From positions 1 through 64,000 of the forward strand of contig WTCE01000117.1 of NCBI GenBank assembly GCA_013138735.1: a stretch of 64,000 bases of DNA, in the 5' to 3' direction. This DNA is from Crocinitomix sp. (GTDB lineage Bacteria > Bacteroidota > Bacteroidia > Flavobacteriales_D > Crocinitomicaceae). The position numbers and the translations under genes were made by a program. Positions 63,444-64,000 of the stretch are shown here, piece by piece (position 1 is the first letter of the stretch; each line of letters opens with the position of its first letter). The notes beneath the pieces were generated by a model. That model was not told the DNA's origin, did not search any database, and worked only from the letters and a program-made list of their open reading frames with translations.

Positions 63444-64000
63444 TTATGGAAGGAAAGATACAATAGTTTTATTTTTAAAAGGACCTTTTGCTGTTAAAAT
63501 ATCAAGAATTAATTGATTGATTTCCATGGCTCTTGTCAGGCTCATCATGTGCGACCCACCTTCAATCAAATGGTCATAGTTCACATTTTTTATGGGTAGA
63601 GTATGGTCATTGTCTCCGTGAATATGGATGATATTTTCGGGATAATTTGTGCGTTTCCAATTCACAATCATATGTACCGTTCGGCTTAAAAACTTAGGGT
63701 CTTTGTCATTGAGCATGGCTTTAAAAATGGCTTTTTCTTTATTCCGATCCAATTCAACCAAAGGCTGCAAAATTTTGGCGCCAAATTTCACCAAAACTGC
63801 AGGAACAAGTTTATAAACTGGGAAATGTTTTTGAAAACGATAGCGAAATGGCAGTTCACGGCGGTTTTTTGCACTAGAAATTATAATCGTGCATTTAGGT
63901 TTTATAAATGCCGTCATTTCAGTTGCCAACATCCCGCCTAATGACGCGCCAATTAAAATGAAGGGCTGCGATTGGTCAATTTGTTCAGCCAGTTTTTCGG
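63444..64000 (-). CDS. alpha/beta-hydrolase, 5' end beyond the window
   Basis: The minus-strand frame stays open to the last base of the window, past the internal Met at 63932. The added part reads …QPFILIGASLGGMLATE, containing the nucleophile elbow G-A-S-L-G-G. Downstream lie the acid in IHGDNDHTLPI and the His in GGSHMMSLT, completing a Ser-Asp-His triad. About 185 residues are visible. It is likely a small cytosolic esterase or lipase-like enzyme. The substrate is unknown. Confidence 0.8.
   Translation of the reverse strand, partial: EKLAEQIDQSQPFILIGASLGGMLATEMTAFIKPKCTIIISSAKNRRELPFRYRFQKHFPVYKLVPAVLVKFGAKILQPLVELDRNKEKAIFKAMLNDKDPKFLSRTVHMIVNWKRTNYPENIIHIHGDNDHTLPIKNVNYDHLIEGGSHMMSLTRAMEINQLILDILTAKGPFKNKTIVSFLP

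Overview
The window is chromosomal DNA of a low-GC Bacteroidota bacterium, most likely order Flavobacteriales. The evidence is TAnnTTTG-type -7 promoter boxes, secreted proteins with type IX secretion (T9SS) C-terminal tails, a fused CcoN-CcoO subunit, DUF4199, DUF5362-like and 'CCC motif' membrane proteins, a HU-CCDC81/SPOR protein, a bacillithiol gene (bshB1) and a B12-dependent methylmalonyl-CoA mutase. The species cannot be fixed from the sequence alone.

Left edge (1-2.3 kb): the right end of an integrated element. A large serine recombinase ends inside a stretch that reads as the 3' part of a tRNA on the other strand. It is followed by a frameshifted GIY-YIG gene, an intact tRNA-Met(CAT) with terminator, and a partial copy of that tRNA carrying a perfect palindrome insertion.

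2.3-20.2 kb: DNA repair (AlkB-like), two tandem-domain UspA proteins around a small membrane protein, and a two-component locus. That locus has a PAS histidine kinase, a lone receiver, and a receiver fused to a Crp/Fnr-type regulator, with a 591-bp tandem duplication and a kinase remnant. Next come the copper ATPase ccoI and the cbb3 oxidase operon ccoS-ccoNO-ccoQ-ccoP-ccoG-ccoH plus a UreH/SafE-like membrane gene. Fnr-like inverted repeats lie upstream of the small membrane gene, ccoI and ccoS, two of them at exactly the same distance from a -7 box. I infer one microaerobic regulon that may be run by the fused regulator.

20-44 kb: mostly housekeeping (mpl, yidC, pyrG, ribH, alkA, bshB1, bioA), two fatty-acid desaturases, an integral-membrane glycosyltransferase and three CotH-kinase secreted proteins, two of them tandem paralogues with lamin-tail domains.

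44-64 kb: mutAB, mazG, a PagL-like lipid A deacylase, a GIN-domain lipoprotein, and a run of small membrane proteins. Two of these carry duplicated promoter/leader/N-terminus cassettes. Then dapD, ybaB, folate and TauE/SafE genes, a radical-SAM cluster (DUF547, ArsS-type rSAM, rhodanese, TIGR04282-type transferase), a secreted beta-helix protein, and an alpha/beta hydrolase cut by the window edge. Several intergenic stretches hold short palindromes of the form CCG-NN-AGCT-NN-CGG, duplicated repeat units and clear terminators.
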